From Pochonia chlamydosporia 170 (Eukaryota; Ascomycota; Sordariomycetes; Hypocreales; Clavicipitaceae): DNA of 64,000 nt. Shown here in pieces: positions 1 through 11,176 of this stretch (position 1 is its first letter; the number at the start of each line of letters is the position of its first letter). The notes beneath the pieces are model-generated. The model was not told the origin of the DNA, did no database searches, and saw only the letters and a program-made list of their open reading frames with translations. The stretch spans positions 3,782,001 through 3,846,000 of the forward strand of contig NC_035793.1 in assembly GCF_001653235.2 (NCBI RefSeq), given 5' to 3'. Position numbers and translations under genes: made by a program.

Positions 1-2517
1 CCATTGGCGCAATGCAAACATCACGAAATTATCTCCGGTGCCTCGGTCGACTTTTGCAGCTGTTGGTCAGGACGTTCCATTTGATATTTGCTTACTCCGT
101 GCCTGTGCGAGAGAATCATGGTACACTGCATGCAGGCTTACTCTTGTTCCCACGATTGGCAGAGCCATTTGGGAAATTGGCGTAACAACCAGGGAGACAG
201 TGATGTAAGGATTTTGAAAAGAGGCGAGATCGACAAAGTGTTGGTTGATTGCGGGTGCAATCCTCTCCACGCCAGACCAGGCATTGGGTCTGCTCGTTCG
301 CCCAGCAAATTTCTTCAGTTTCCAGGCAGACCATGAGGTATTGAGGCTGTGATGTTGGAGGTGAAATGAGATGAACGATGAGTCGTTCATGCAGAATCCC
401 AAAGCTGACTCTGCTCCGGCTTGAAATGCCGTCCAGTGATGGGTATCCAAAACGAACAGAAGCGCCTCCCCATCGCTCACTCCGGACTGTCCCATTCACT
501 AACATAACATGGGATCATCATCTGTGTTGAGACCCCGTATTGCCGGGCACAACCCTAAATCAATTTACAGTCAATGCCGAAGGCATAAGTGATGATCCAT
601 TTTGGTGCCATCAGGCAACTTAATGGTGGCGTAGAGCTTCGACTAACAAGGCATCTTTATGTGTGTCGCCAGGTCAGAGTCAATGTCAGCGACTCAACGG
701 CTCTGTTTGGGTCGGCAACGTTGTGCCGTCGCGAGACCCTTGAGTAGATTGGCGCCATTTCCACACACCACCAACCCATGTCTGTCTCTCATGACGCCAA
801 TGATGACATTTTTCCAAAGGGTGCTTTGGCATGGGCGGGAAGCCATGGCGCCAGGAAAAGGCTTGTTTACCCATTCGTCGACTGGTCTCAATGTGGCGGG
901 ACTTTTGGGATATGCTGAAAAGATTGCCGCGATTTTTGAGTTGGCAGTAGGAAAATGCCAGAAGGCTTAGCTGCTGGGAAGAGTAAGGTTTGAATAACTG
1001 GAGCTCACTGGAGCTTTACTGGGCTGAGCCTCAGGTGTTGTCGAGTCAATCCATGGGTCTCTGGCGGCCTTTGGAAACTGAGAAAGGACCCTGACAGAGA
1101 CGAGAGCGAGCACTAAGCGATGAAACTGGTCAATCGGGTTCGGGGCAATTGGTGTGAGTGGGCTGGGGGACTTTGGAAGCTCACTGTGGCAGAGTTCGAT
1201 GAGAGGGTTTCTTTTCTAGCATTTGGACTCAAGTCGAATCAATGTCTGGCTGTTGGTGGAGAAGGGAGGCAGAGAAGAGGCTCGTTCTCGGCACCCCCCA
1301 GCCGGGAGAAGGGCACCATGTGGATTTCGATGGACGTGCAAGGTCGGGGTCTGGCCGATGGATGGATGGATGATGGAGGACGAGGTGGATTGATGAAAGT
1401 CGAGATGTCAATTAGTCCCTGGGCTCAAGTGTGAACTGGCTCGGTGCAACGCCCTCATGTGCAGTCTGGCACTGGGTCCAGTTCAAGTCTGGTTCAAGTC
1501 TGGTCTGGTCCATCCAGTCAGCCTCCGCTGTTTGTTGCGCTGGCTGCGGTGCATTGGGCGGTGCGGTGCGGTGCAGACTGGAGCTGGCCAGACTGGATCA
1601 TTTGACACTAGCAAAGACCCCTGTGCCGGGTGCAGGTATGGGTGCCTGTACCTGTACCAGTGCTTGTCTGGTGCGGTGCTTCTTCTGCCCTGCGCCTGTC
1701 CTGCCCAGCCCGGTACCTGCTCAAGCTTCGCCAGGCCAGGCAAGAGAGGAAAGACCCTTTGCCTTTTATCGCCATTGTTGCTTCCTCCAGTGGCTTTCAA
1801 TGTTCACACCTTTCGCATCTTTTCACACCCCTCCCCGTCTGTATGTCAGTTGGTCTCAGTTTGGACAGGCCCCAGACTCTCTCTGACCTCTCTGACCTCT
1901 CTGACATTCCACTCCATGTCCAGTCTGGTCCCTGGTCTGGTCCCATTGACCAGACCAGACTTGGCTCCAAAGAGCAGACAGCCCACATGCACCGCCAGTC
2001 CAGCCTTATATCTCTATCCCAGCCCATCTCTGTCGTGCATCGCCCATCGAAGCCTGTTCCCTCTCTTTCTAATTCTCCTTCACCAACCTGCACGCATATT
2101 GCGCTGAACTCTGGTTTATCTCCAGCCTCTATTCACTCTCTGTTCACCAGATACAGGACGACTACGAGGCCAAGCCCAGCCATTGTTTGACTTGAGCACT
2201 CTGCCCTCCACCTACCACTCCTTACTCGCCGCCAAAATATACTCACTTACATCAAATGCAACCCTAGCTGTTTCGTGTTTTGAGACAGACTCACGTCCCG
2301 GATCATCGTCAGCCACCAGCGACTAAAATAAACATCTCATTATCTCTTTAACAATCTGGACCTGCAAATATAACCGCCTCTGTCTTTTGGATCTGTCGTC
2401 GCGGATTTTTTTCTTAGCGCCTTGAGAAGTCGCCGACAGCTACAGCAGGCACTTCGGCCATCTTTTGCAAAACATCACCAAACTCATCACCCAACCGCCC
2501 TCTCACCATCGCCAAAA
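1..2517. other. Intergenic region, no supported gene
   Basis: Several overlapping open frames exist on both strands, but none shows a recognisable domain, splice structure or consistent codon preference, and they shadow one another. From about 1430 to 2400 the plus strand is rich in C and T and in TCTGG/CCAGAC words, as is common in ascomycete promoters and 5' untranslated regions. It contains a perfect triple 9-bp repeat at 1879-1905 and a GGTGC triplet repeat near 1560. The right-hand half probably serves as promoter and leader of the gene starting at 2518. Confidence 0.6.
1879..1905 (+). repeat. Short tandem repeat, 3 x 9 bp
   Basis: Three perfect consecutive copies of CTCTCTGAC lie in the pyrimidine-rich putative promoter or leader upstream of the secreted-protein gene at 2518. 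No function is implied. Confidence 0.8.
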
Positions 2518-3180
2518 ATGCGTTTCCCGCTCATCCTCATCTCTCTGTCGGCCATGGCCTGCGCGGCCCCGGCCTGGCATCAAGGACCGATCATCTCAGA
2601 CGACGACAACCTCATGGAGCGAAGGGACATTGTCAAGGTTGAAATAGTCGAGGCACACACCAGCCGCTTCACAAACACAATCGTCACCAAAATCACGAGA
2701 TATGCTACGGATGCAGCCTCCGATGTCCAGGGGTTTCTTACCGAGTCCTTCCGTGGCGCCGTGGCGGATGGCAACGGCGAGGTCATGACCGTGTCTTTCG
2801 GAAAGAAGGTCGCGCCTTTTATGATTAACCCTGGACGAGGAAAGGGACGAGGAGGCCGTCACCACCACAGACATAGGATTTCGCTTTTGGGCTTCAGGAA
2901 TAGATTGGCTGTGTTTATTCTGGCATTTTCTTTGGTCCTGGCCGTTGCCTGTTCCTATCTAAGACGGTAAGCTTTGTGCTGTCCTTGCCATCATTTCCGC
3001 ACTGGAGGTTCCTTTCTCCATCGGGAAACTTCGATGAATATTAGAGCCGTTTAACTAACTCTGATTAGGGCATATGTTGCTTCGCTACAAAAGCCAGTCG
3101 ACTCTCCTGCTCTCGACACTTCTCTAGCAGAGAAGGCCTTGTCAAGGAGCGACAGACTAGAGGAGACGACAAAATCATGA
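2518..3180 (+). CDS. Small secretory-pathway protein with C-terminal membrane segment, unknown function
   Basis: Two exons, 2518-2966 and 3069-3180, give 186 residues. The intron has a GTAAGC donor, a CTAAC branch-like site and a TAG acceptor. The start at 2518 is followed by a clear signal peptide (about residues 1-17, hydrophobic core LILISLSAMA, ending CAAPA). A dibasic Arg-Arg at 35-36 could be a Kex2-type site. A basic Gly/Arg/His-rich stretch covers about 106-120, and a hydrophobic helix about 130-148 precedes a charged tail from exon 2. This suggests a type I membrane or cell-surface protein. I do not recognise the family. The upstream ORF extension (from 2422) starts at a non-ATG codon and was not used. 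The stop codon runs directly into 15 consecutive A bases. Confidence 0.65.
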
Positions 3181-4157
3181 AAAAAAAAAAAAAACATATG
3201 TCACAATTCAACACGACTGGCCAGGGTGACCAAGGCAAGAAAGGAGTTGCATCACAGGAAGGATTTAGGCACCATTTTGCCGACGAATACATTGCATGGA
3301 GTATATCTATCTACACTATTTAGCAAGGCGTTTGTGTTTAGGATGGGCACGGCTTGGAAAGAAAGATTAGACCAGATTCCCACATATCACGTTCATTCAA
3401 GACAGCATTGAATATAATTACATACTACAGGGTTACTGTACCTGTTGAAGTCGAAGCATCCCACAACTCAAGTATACGTTTACGTCGAACCTTCCAAGGG
3501 CTATGATTATTCCTACTCCAATTACAACCGAACCCGGACATATCATTTCGAAACTCGCCAAGAATAAGCACTTTAACTCCCATGTCGTCAGCACTGCAGC
3601 ACTTCATCTCAGAATGCACAACTAAATTACCGCAACTCAACCATAACTCTCAGCTCCATCAGCTGCCCCTCGAAGTCGTCACCCGAACAATACGAATCAG
3701 CCCAACCATCAACCCGCTTACTCTTTTGTTCCAACAAAACCCGTTTCCCACTCCAAAAATAATACCCACGCTTGAAAGAAAAGTTCCGATAAGGGGCCTT
3801 GTTTCTGAAACAACACTCCCCCAGTCGAAACTTAACCAGAACATCTCGCCCAATCATCCTGCTGCCACGGCTTTACGCCCATAAATAGAAACAAAGACGA
3901 TGCGGACAAAAGAAACCAAGGTACCCCCCAGACTCTGCAGTTTGTAAAACGCCAAGAACTTGCAATGACGGACTTCATTTTTAACCTTGTTGTTATAACT
4001 TGGTGATGTTGTCGTCGTGTCAGGTGACGTGCCGTGCCGTCGAGAACCTCGGCTAGCTTATCGTGGGGAAGCTCCGAATGCCGGGCCGGCGCGAGGCGTA
4101 CTTGATCGTTTCAACGGTAGCTTTGGGACGGAGAAACTGAGCTAGGATTACGAGTTT
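3181..4157. other. Intergenic, nothing supported
   Basis: Starts with an A15 run and holds the 3' region of the preceding gene and the promoter of the hydrolase. A 100-codon open frame at 3582-3884 has no recognisable domain and an antisense shadow, so it was not called. Confidence 0.5.
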
Positions 4158-5279
4158 ATGTTCTTTGGCACAATGGCGACTTTTGAGACTGCGCAGGATC
4201 AGTATGTGAATGTTGGGGGTACGAGGTTTGCGTATCGGCGGCTGGGGAGGACGTATGGCGTTCCGTTGGTTCTGCTCATGCACTTTAGGTATGTTGACCT
4301 TTTGCCCGTTTTTTTTCGGTTACGTGAAACGACATTGAGTCATGAATCGGAGATATTTGGTTTGCTAATGCTTCTTTTTTGTGAGATTTCAGGGGCACAA
4401 TGGACCATTGGGATCCGGCATTGATCAACCCGCTTGCTGCTCGAAGACCAGTCGTCTTGATTGACAACTCTGGCGTGGGCAGGTCGGAAGGTGAGGTAGC
4501 AAAGACGTTTGCTGGCTGGGCCGCGAATTACATCAATGTCATGGAGGCGCTGGGCATCCGACGAGCAGATGTCATGGGCTTCTCGATGGGAGGATGTGTC
4601 GCGCAGATGGTTGCCCTCAACGCTCCCAAGCTGGTACGAAGCCTGATTCTCTGCGGTACCATCCCAAGCACAGGTCATGGTGTCACGACGGCACCACTTG
4701 GGCCCTTTAACCAGCTCAAAGCCGCCGTAACCGCCGAGGAGCAGCGCAAGGCCTTTCTAGATTCATTCTTCCATACTTCGGAACGGAGCCAGGCCGCAGG
4801 AATGGCCGCCTGGGACCGCATTGTTGACGCACGATCCAACAGATCAGATTATGTTGATGCGCAAAACGCCCACAGACAAGCCGTTTCATTTGCCAAGTTT
4901 ATGGACCCTAAGCAGGCTAGGGATGCGTCATATGATCGTTTTCATGAGCTTCAACTTCCAGTCCTGATTGCGAATGGTTAGTGCTTTCGTCATGACTTGT
5001 TGGCCGGGACTCTGGTCCAACAAGCCATGTTGTGTTTCTGTGCGGAAATCCGACGGCTATCAGCAACCAGTCTAACCAGAACATCTCTTAGGATGCAATG
5101 ACCTCCTTCTGCCTACCGAGAACAGCATTCTCATGTGGAAAAAGCTAAGCCACGCAAATGCTCAACTTCACCTGTATCCTGATTCAGGCCATGGCTTTCT
5201 TTTTCAGTATGCCCGTTCATTCTCGCAACTTATCAACGATTTTCTTGATACCACCGCGGAGCAAGCCAGTCGGCTGTAG
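4158..5279 (+). CDS. Alpha/beta hydrolase fold protein
   Basis: Three exons, 4158-4288, 4393-4976 and 5092-5279, give 300 residues. A second in-frame ATG at 4173 would give 295. Splice sites are canonical (GTATGT, GTTAGT donors; CAG, TAG acceptors) and the spliced frame is continuous. The nucleophile elbow reads GFSMGG with Ser at about 108; the acid lies in GCND (Asp about 242) and the catalytic His in DSGHGF (about 272). Spacing and order match the alpha/beta hydrolase fold. The DNSGVGRSEG segment upstream of the elbow is typical of the small-molecule hydrolase, lyase and chloroperoxidase-like subgroup. Substrate cannot be inferred. There is no signal peptide, so a cytosolic enzyme is likely. 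The stand-alone gene context gives no pathway. Confidence 0.88.
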
Positions 5280-6560
5280 AGGCTCGAATCTTACAGCCAT
5301 AAGGATGTCGGGTAGTCTGACCGCAAATTCCAAGCCAGTCAAACAGAAAGAGTGTGTCCCATTGTTTCCTTTCCCGTGAACCTCCCGATTGTTCACCAGA
5401 TCCAAGGCGCCGTGAAGAATCCTCCGATCAGGCTATCTATAAATTTACCACGCTGATTGGGTTCCGACATCAGGAGAATGTAACCCAAGAATGAAACCCA
5501 CCCCGAGCTGAACGGAAAGACATACTTACAGTGCGAAGACTTTTGTCACCTTTGCTCATCACTCACGCCGTACCCAAGGCAACAAAAATGATGAAATGAT
5601 GAGACACGATGCAAGGTGACTGTAGATAATGAACCAACCGAGCCCTGTAAATCTGCCATGGAGCCGGGTAGATACATACGTCAGCACAACGCTGCACTCC
5701 TGGGCAACGTGGCAGCCCGATGTCGCCAATATCGCCAACACGGGATGGGACCGCCTCGTCAATGCAGTTTTCATGCAGCGTTCCCGTCGGGCGGTGACAG
5801 CATGGGATTCGTTCTTTGACCAGTGGGCATTTGAAGCCTGTAAAAACCGTGCCCGTGCCCTCCTTGGCATTCATGGCGAACTGGCCCAAAGTAGGAAGAG
5901 ATGCGGGATCGTGACCCCCCCTCCCCACGATTTGCATAGGACAATCCCGATGGTTTGCACCACAAGTTGCCCGTCATGCGGCTCCCCATACTATTTCTCC
6001 GTGCAAGTGCCTGAGACAAAACCTTGCCATCACATGGGATGTAGGGAGTCCATGGAGCTGAGGTTCATCCAAACCCATACCGCCTATTGGGTTGTTGGCC
6101 GAGTGATCAACGCCATCATGATGCAGCTAGCCGCCGGGAACAGACCGTCGGTGAAGCCAGTCTAACCAAGGTGGCGGTGGCACAGTGTATCCTTTTTGTC
6201 ATTCAGCGATGCCGACGATGGCTTCATGGGAATAAGTTCCCAAGGTAGCTAGCTACCTGGTAATTTTTGTTTTTGGGAGTCCGGAGCGACCGTACCCAGG
6301 CCAGACCACCACCCTTCGTTCGGGTCCGCCAGATAACGATGATGGCGTTGTGGTTTTGGCCGAATAATAAGTAGCGGCATGACAGTCTCTCCATCGCGTG
6401 CCTAGTCCGCCACACCCATTCAGCTGTATAAGATTGGCCCCAGTGGTGACCCGGCAGTTTGGAACGGGCTGAAACTAAAATTCCTTTATTCCTTTAAGTA
6501 TGAACCAAGCTGCCATAGACCCCCCGGCCACCCTAATGAGACTCCAAATATTATCATGAC
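5280..6560. other. Intergenic with one weak ORF
   Basis: Holds the 3' end of the hydrolase gene and the promoter of the first 2EXR gene. The only open frame with some coding character is the 5629-6165 frame listed separately. Otherwise nothing recognisable. Confidence 0.45.
5629..6165 (+). CDS. Uncharacterised ORF, possible small protein with paired cysteines
   Basis: An uninterrupted 178-codon frame from ATG to TAA. I do not recognise it. Its third codon positions are moderately C/G-rich, as in neighbouring genes, and the C-terminal half has a CPSC pair followed about 20 residues later by CHHMGC, which could form a small zinc-binding site. No signal peptide or membrane helix is evident. Against it: overlapping antisense ORFs of 82-124 codons, no splice support, no known homologue that I can name. 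It could be chance open sequence. Confidence 0.3.
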   Translation: MNQPSPVNLPWSRVDTYVSTTLHSWATWQPDVANIANTGWDRLVNAVFMQRSRRAVTAWDSFFDQWAFEACKNRARALLGIHGELAQSRKRCGIVTPPPHDLHRTIPMVCTTSCPSCGSPYYFSVQVPETKPCHHMGCRESMELRFIQTHTAYWVVGRVINAIMMQLAAGNRPSVKPV

Positions 6561-7553
6561 ATGGCGGCTGCACAGTGCTGTTGTGGCTCAAAGAGCGAGT
6601 GTGCACATGGCAAGCATTGTCACCAAATGGCCAACTTTGCTGAGTTACCTACTGAGCTTCGACTCAAGATATGGTCCTGCGCTGTGGAACCTCGGGTTCT
6701 TATTCTCGATGACCTGGTTCAGCAGAAGGAAGCATATCCATTGCCTTCTGTGACCCAGCTGAATGTGGAAGCTCGCGCAGAGACTCGTCATGGCTATGAA
6801 TCAGTCGGACGGGGATCATGTTTTCACTTTTCTCGAGATATATTGGTCTGCGACCCCAATATTTCGGACCAGAGACCAAATGTGCCCCTGGAAGAGCTGG
6901 CCATGCGCGTGGAACGACTCGCCTTTTGGGACTGTTTCCCCGACGATGGCCGCATAGACGGCTTGTTTCATTACTCGGCGTACCTTGCAGCGTGTTACCC
7001 GAGCGGCAAACATGGCAAGATCGAGTTTGATAAGTTTTGGTTTCCAAACTTGCGAGATCTCTGGATCATCAAGGTTGGCGAGGTAGATCGATCCTGGATG
7101 GTGGGCGTCGACAAGGATATGCCTTGTGAAGTTCGCTTGCGGAAAACGGCCAGACAGTTTCGATACTGGGTGGATGAGGACATCATCGAGATTGCTCCAT
7201 TGGACTTGAGCGAGCCAGAAACCAAACTGATCCTCCGAGAAGGGAGATGTGGCAAAGAAGACTGCCAGAGACTCAACCATGGCCGACAAAGGATGGTGTC
7301 CAAGGTGGTCTTCGTGGATGGCAAGTATACCCCTAACAGGCCAGACGACAAGGTAAACAAATGGCAGCGCATCTGGCCATGGTCTACCATGGTCGAGCAG
7401 GGCAGTACGGAGACTGATACATCTGCCAACCGAATGAGATGGATCATAGTCGAGCGGATCCTGACGTTTTCATTGCGCTGGGACGGTTTGGATGACCTGT
7501 CCTCCGACCATCGACGCATACGCCGCGCACAAACCGCAGTCGAAGCGGCTTGA
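6561..7553 (+). CDS. 2EXR domain-containing protein
   Basis: Single exon, 330 residues. After a Cys/His-rich leader (CCCGSKSECAHGKHCHQ) the protein has FAELPTELRLKIW, the signature opening of the fungal 2EXR family, followed by the usual PRVLILDD strand and a Trp- and charge-rich body. 2EXR proteins are F-box-like intracellular proteins of unknown function, often expanded in hypocrealean and other Pezizomycotina. An out-of-frame ATG at 6556 overlaps the chosen start, and an alternative in-frame Met is at residue 24, just before the domain. The next gene downstream (8948) belongs to the same family, but the two are too divergent to be a recent tandem duplication. Confidence 0.8.
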   Translation: MAAAQCCCGSKSECAHGKHCHQMANFAELPTELRLKIWSCAVEPRVLILDDLVQQKEAYPLPSVTQLNVEARAETRHGYESVGRGSCFHFSRDILVCDPNISDQRPNVPLEELAMRVERLAFWDCFPDDGRIDGLFHYSAYLAACYPSGKHGKIEFDKFWFPNLRDLWIIKVGEVDRSWMVGVDKDMPCEVRLRKTARQFRYWVDEDIIEIAPLDLSEPETKLILREGRCGKEDCQRLNHGRQRMVSKVVFVDGKYTPNRPDDKVNKWQRIWPWSTMVEQGSTETDTSANRMRWIIVERILTFSLRWDGLDDLSSDHRRIRRAQTAVEAA

Positions 7554-8947
7554 GCCTTGAGAGACGCCGCATTTTGCGTGATTAAATGCCGGGAATCAGC
7601 GTGAATAACGATCTCGTACTTGTCGCATGATGGGCCATTAAGAAGACGCAGAGTGGCAGCGGGAGAAGAGGAAATTTGACGAAATATTCCCAGTCATTTT
7701 GGGGTTGAGGTGGGACAAAATGTAAGCCAAGGCAAGAACGGCAGGAACGGCAGGAAAGGAAAGTGCCTGCCTGCCTTGTGCGAACGAGCCACGTGCATCT
7801 CGATGAGCCTTGTCAATGTTGCCCAATGCCGATGGATTGCAAGTTGAGGATCAACTCTTTGAATCCTATTTTCTCATGTTTGAAGACGACTTTACTGACG
7901 AATGACTTTATGGCGCTGTTTTGTACGACCTTGTTTGAGTTGCAACTAGTTTCCTACGGTAGAGACATTAGGGGAGGGCACTTTGCTGTGGCATTCTGTG
8001 TATATGAGAATTTATAGATAAATGTCCTTGGCTTTTTAGAGTCTTAATCAATTGAAGCTCATTCATCATGTCAGTGGTTACTTACCTGTGTTGTTCATTC
8101 AAGGACGGTCTCCTCGCTCAAGTGGAAAATCATGTTCAAGTTCTCCTTTCATGGGCTCCAACACAACTTTAACAATGTTAGAGCTGATAATTCTCGATGT
8201 CAAATATTGGATTCGGGGGAAGCATGCCTGGCGCTTGACAATGAAGCTGTGTATGTGAGCCACATGTACAAAGATATCAAGATTCAGTTTGCGGCAGTTG
8301 GATGAGGGAATGATTGCATCAGGCAACCCAGGTGTATATCGCGTCCGTATCATCTTGACCTATACATACGTGAATGAATGTGAGGATTTAGATTTATAGG
8401 TTGAACGTTGGGTTGCTTCGTGTAATTGAGGTTCTGCCTCAGCACACAGCATTAAAACAGGGGAATACCTGAACACGATTGAAACATAACAAGGGCCAAC
8501 TTGTGCTCTTTTTTCTTCTTCTTTCTTTGCTGTTCTATTCAGTAACTTTGTTCCTCGACCTGAACGGCTTGAAAACCACTAGTGCAAAAATCAAATACAT
8601 GAGTTGTGTGAACCGTCCATCGGCCAGACTGACCATGTAACGTAGATGCCTCAACCATGCATCGCTCGGACTTCACTCAATGTTCATAGATGACATTGAA
8701 GACAAAAAAGATTTTTCACGTGCATCCTAAGCTTTAGTTCCTATAAATCATTGCAGCGAGGCTGCCCCCATCAAGACTCTTCCGCTAGTCCAGGATCTCG
8801 TTTCGTCGTCTCCTACGGTTTCTCAGGTCGCCACAACAAACATCTCATCGGTTTTCTACAGAGAATACAGCCACTACTTTGCCCTTCTCCACTACGGATC
8901 CCTTGCTTTTCTCCAGACGGTTCTCCTCGTCCGCACGATCTTCCGCG
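7554..8947. other. Intergenic between the two 2EXR genes
   Basis: AT-richer sequence with only short, unsupported open frames. A TATA-like element lies at 8742-8748. The stretch 8750-8947 is open in the frame of the following gene but probably 5' leader. Confidence 0.5.
8742..8748 (+). promoter_or_regulatory. Candidate TATA box
   Basis: TATAAAT lies about 200 bp upstream of the preferred ATG of the second 2EXR gene (137 bp upstream of the first in-frame ATG at 8879). It was picked by sequence only, and such words occur by chance. Confidence 0.3.
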
Positions 8948-10501
8948 ATGAAGAACGGCTGCGATCAAGACCCCACGCACCCAGCCCTTTCAATGAACGA
9001 AACGCCGGCCATATTGTCTCGTTTCTTAGAACTCCCTACAGAAATTCGTCGCGAAATCTATAGATTAGCCATTGAACCAGCGCAAGTTGCTTTCTTCAAT
9101 GCGGATGTAGTAGCCCGGCCGCCGCCGGCGAAGGTGAGGGTGTGGAATGCGCTGGCACAAGTTTGTCGAGAATCAAGAACCGAATACCTCCAAGTTCGCT
9201 GCTTAAGATGGATTTCCTACTCAGCAGAGATGACAATGTTATCATGGGGGTTTTGGTATAAAAGGTTTGAAACCGCTGCGGACCCTGTGAACGACTTACT
9301 GGTGGTCTCGGCCAACAAACTTCCTCGTCTCGACATCCCAGAGAACTATGCCAAAGCTGCACCGGAGAAGGAACCCGGTGACAACTCTGCGGGCAGGTTT
9401 CCGCGTTGTCTAAGCGAGGTCCCTATCCAACGGCTACTAAATAAGCATGCTCTATTCGGATATACCTGGGACAGAGAGAGATACGAGGGATTCTCTGAGT
9501 TTCCTGCCTTGCCCAGAGTTGACAACATGCTCGACCTCAGGAGGTTTCCAAATCTCAGGGAGTACTATTCGACGTATAGAATATGTGGAAGCGATTGGCG
9601 GCTTACCGGCTACCAGGTCCAGGGACCGCATGTTACCAGCAATCTCCTACCGTCAGAAAACCGATGGTCCATGGAAACTAGAGATGAGACCCTTGGCGAA
9701 AGTATGAAACACTTTAACGGCAAAAGTATCGTCGGCGACAATGGCATTTTGTGGAAGGGTCGAGGGGAACTGGATTGGCCACAGGACTCCCTATTCTTTG
9801 ATTGTGCCTTCAAAAAGGGGGACGCAACAGTTGAAGATCTACCACACGAAGATCTAACACCTGAAATGGGGCCACTTGAAGATCTAGCACCTGAAGAGCT
9901 AGCATTTGAACATTTCAAGAACCAGAAGAGAAAAAAGTTAAACGAAATCAACACATTGTATACTCCGTTTATCGGGTTTCGAGGCTATTCTGAGACGCCG
10001 ACGTCTCTAGGAGGCCACTGGGCAGGGTTCCGCTACTTTACAGAAAATCGGAGAGTCGAATTCTCCCCAATGTCCTGGGATGAAGTCAATCGATACGGAC
10101 TAGGGTTCCCCGAAGGAGGACCATTACCGATAGCTTTCCCAGAAATGGTTGTCAAGATATACGTTATTCGACCGGGTGATACTCCACCACAGCTAACACA
10201 CCACTTCTGGCAGAATGTCCCCGCGGAGGAGGATTGGTCGGAAGAAGATGGGGAGGAAATGAAGAAGATAAGGAGGATCTGGGATATCGTGTCGTTCGAG
10301 TTCAATGGTCTGGGCCACTTTGACTGGTTCGGATACTGGGAAGACCCAGGAAATGAAAAATACAAACAACCATTGGACTTAAAAAAGCCAATCGAGAGTG
10401 ATGTTTGGCGTGCAGCGGACAACGGGAGGACCACTATTGACAACTTGAAGCTTTATACAGGCGCAGAAATTGCAGAGGAGATCTCCGCTGGGCCGAGATG
10501 A
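8948..10501 (+). CDS. 2EXR domain-containing protein with acidic pentapeptide repeats
   Basis: Single exon, 517 residues from the ATG at 8948. An in-frame ATG at 8879 would add 23 residues that look like leader sequence (Ser/Arg-rich). The N-terminus carries FLELPTEIRREIYRLAIEP, the 2EXR signature, followed by a CRESR segment as in other family members. Residues about 296-320 are five imperfect 5-residue repeats of the form E-D-L-x-x, encoded by 15-bp units. The C-terminal half is rich in Trp, Tyr and Glu (EEDWSEEDGEEMKK). Function is unknown for the family; an intracellular, F-box-like adaptor role is only a guess. It lies 1.4 kb downstream of another 2EXR gene on the same strand. Confidence 0.78.
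   Translation: MKNGCDQDPTHPALSMNETPAILSRFLELPTEIRREIYRLAIEPAQVAFFNADVVARPPPAKVRVWNALAQVCRESRTEYLQVRCLRWISYSAEMTMLSWGFWYKRFETAADPVNDLLVVSANKLPRLDIPENYAKAAPEKEPGDNSAGRFPRCLSEVPIQRLLNKHALFGYTWDRERYEGFSEFPALPRVDNMLDLRRFPNLREYYSTYRICGSDWRLTGYQVQGPHVTSNLLPSENRWSMETRDETLGESMKHFNGKSIVGDNGILWKGRGELDWPQDSLFFDCAFKKGDATVEDLPHEDLTPEMGPLEDLAPEELAFEHFKNQKRKKLNEINTLYTPFIGFRGYSETPTSLGGHWAGFRYFTENRRVEFSPMSWDEVNRYGLGFPEGGPLPIAFPEMVVKIYVIRPGDTPPQLTHHFWQNVPAEEDWSEEDGEEMKKIRRIWDIVSFEFNGLGHFDWFGYWEDPGNEKYKQPLDLKKPIESDVWRAADNGRTTIDNLKLYTGAEIAEEISAGPR
9833..9907 (+). repeat. Degenerate 15-bp tandem repeat inside the CDS
   Basis: Five consecutive 15-bp units, starting GAAGATCTA or close variants, encode EDLPH EDLTP EMGPL EDLAP EELAF. 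The repeat is in frame, so copy-number change would keep the protein open. Confidence 0.7.
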
Positions 10502-11176
10502 AGATAGCCGTGTAGCATGGGATAAGGGCAGACATCTACTCCAGATACTTTTGGAGTGAAGAAAGAGGATCAAGGCTAGGATTATTTGGGATGGAGTCAC
10601 GGTGTGAAGGTTCTGGAAGCCAAATACCCGGCATTGAAGTCGGGAACCATCACAGCTATATGTACTTAAATGCAAACATACACTAATTATTGGACTCATA
10701 CACGCCAACTGACGATAGACTTGTTGTCGATTTTGGAATTGAAAAAAGAGGCACATTCGTAAACAGACGACTTTAAGAGCATATATATACAACCAAACAT
10801 AGGTCATATACTCAGGACTTGACCAAGATGGCACCGTTTCACGAAGTACAAGGACACTTCCCTCCCACTTTAGAAGTACAAACAGAAAGAGGCATCAATA
10901 GAGCAAACTACTTGAACCCAAGAATGCCTTTATTATCTTGGAGGACTTCCATATCAACATACTAAGTAATAAAGCAACACCAAAGATCGTGATAGTACAA
11001 TACAATGCTTAACAAACAGAGCCTCCTAGTCTAACAATTACAGAGTGCCACGGAGTTCGCAAAAGCCACTACTACTATACATTCGACCCCTAACGCCAAG
11101 CTAATCCACAAATGTCCATAACCGCCGTCAATAATACATACAATCCGTATTAGTATTATAAATCATCACTTCGGCC
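10502..11176. other. Intergenic between convergent genes
   Basis: AT-rich spacer between the convergent 3' ends of the 2EXR gene and the WDR59 homologue. It holds only 3' untranslated regions as far as I can see. Confidence 0.6.

Noticed and set aside
67..505. Overlapping minus-strand ORFs of 142 and 129 codons
   Set aside because: They overlap in different frames with a plus-strand ORF and lack recognisable content.
1431..2190. Three overlapping plus-strand ORFs of 151-216 codons
   Set aside because: All three frames are open because the sequence is pyrimidine-rich and low in complexity; the frames shadow one another and show no domain.
3180..3194. Run of 15 A as evidence for a retroposed gene (poly-A tail)
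   Set aside because: The upstream gene contains an intron, and the A run touches the stop codon without any 3' untranslated region or flanking duplication.
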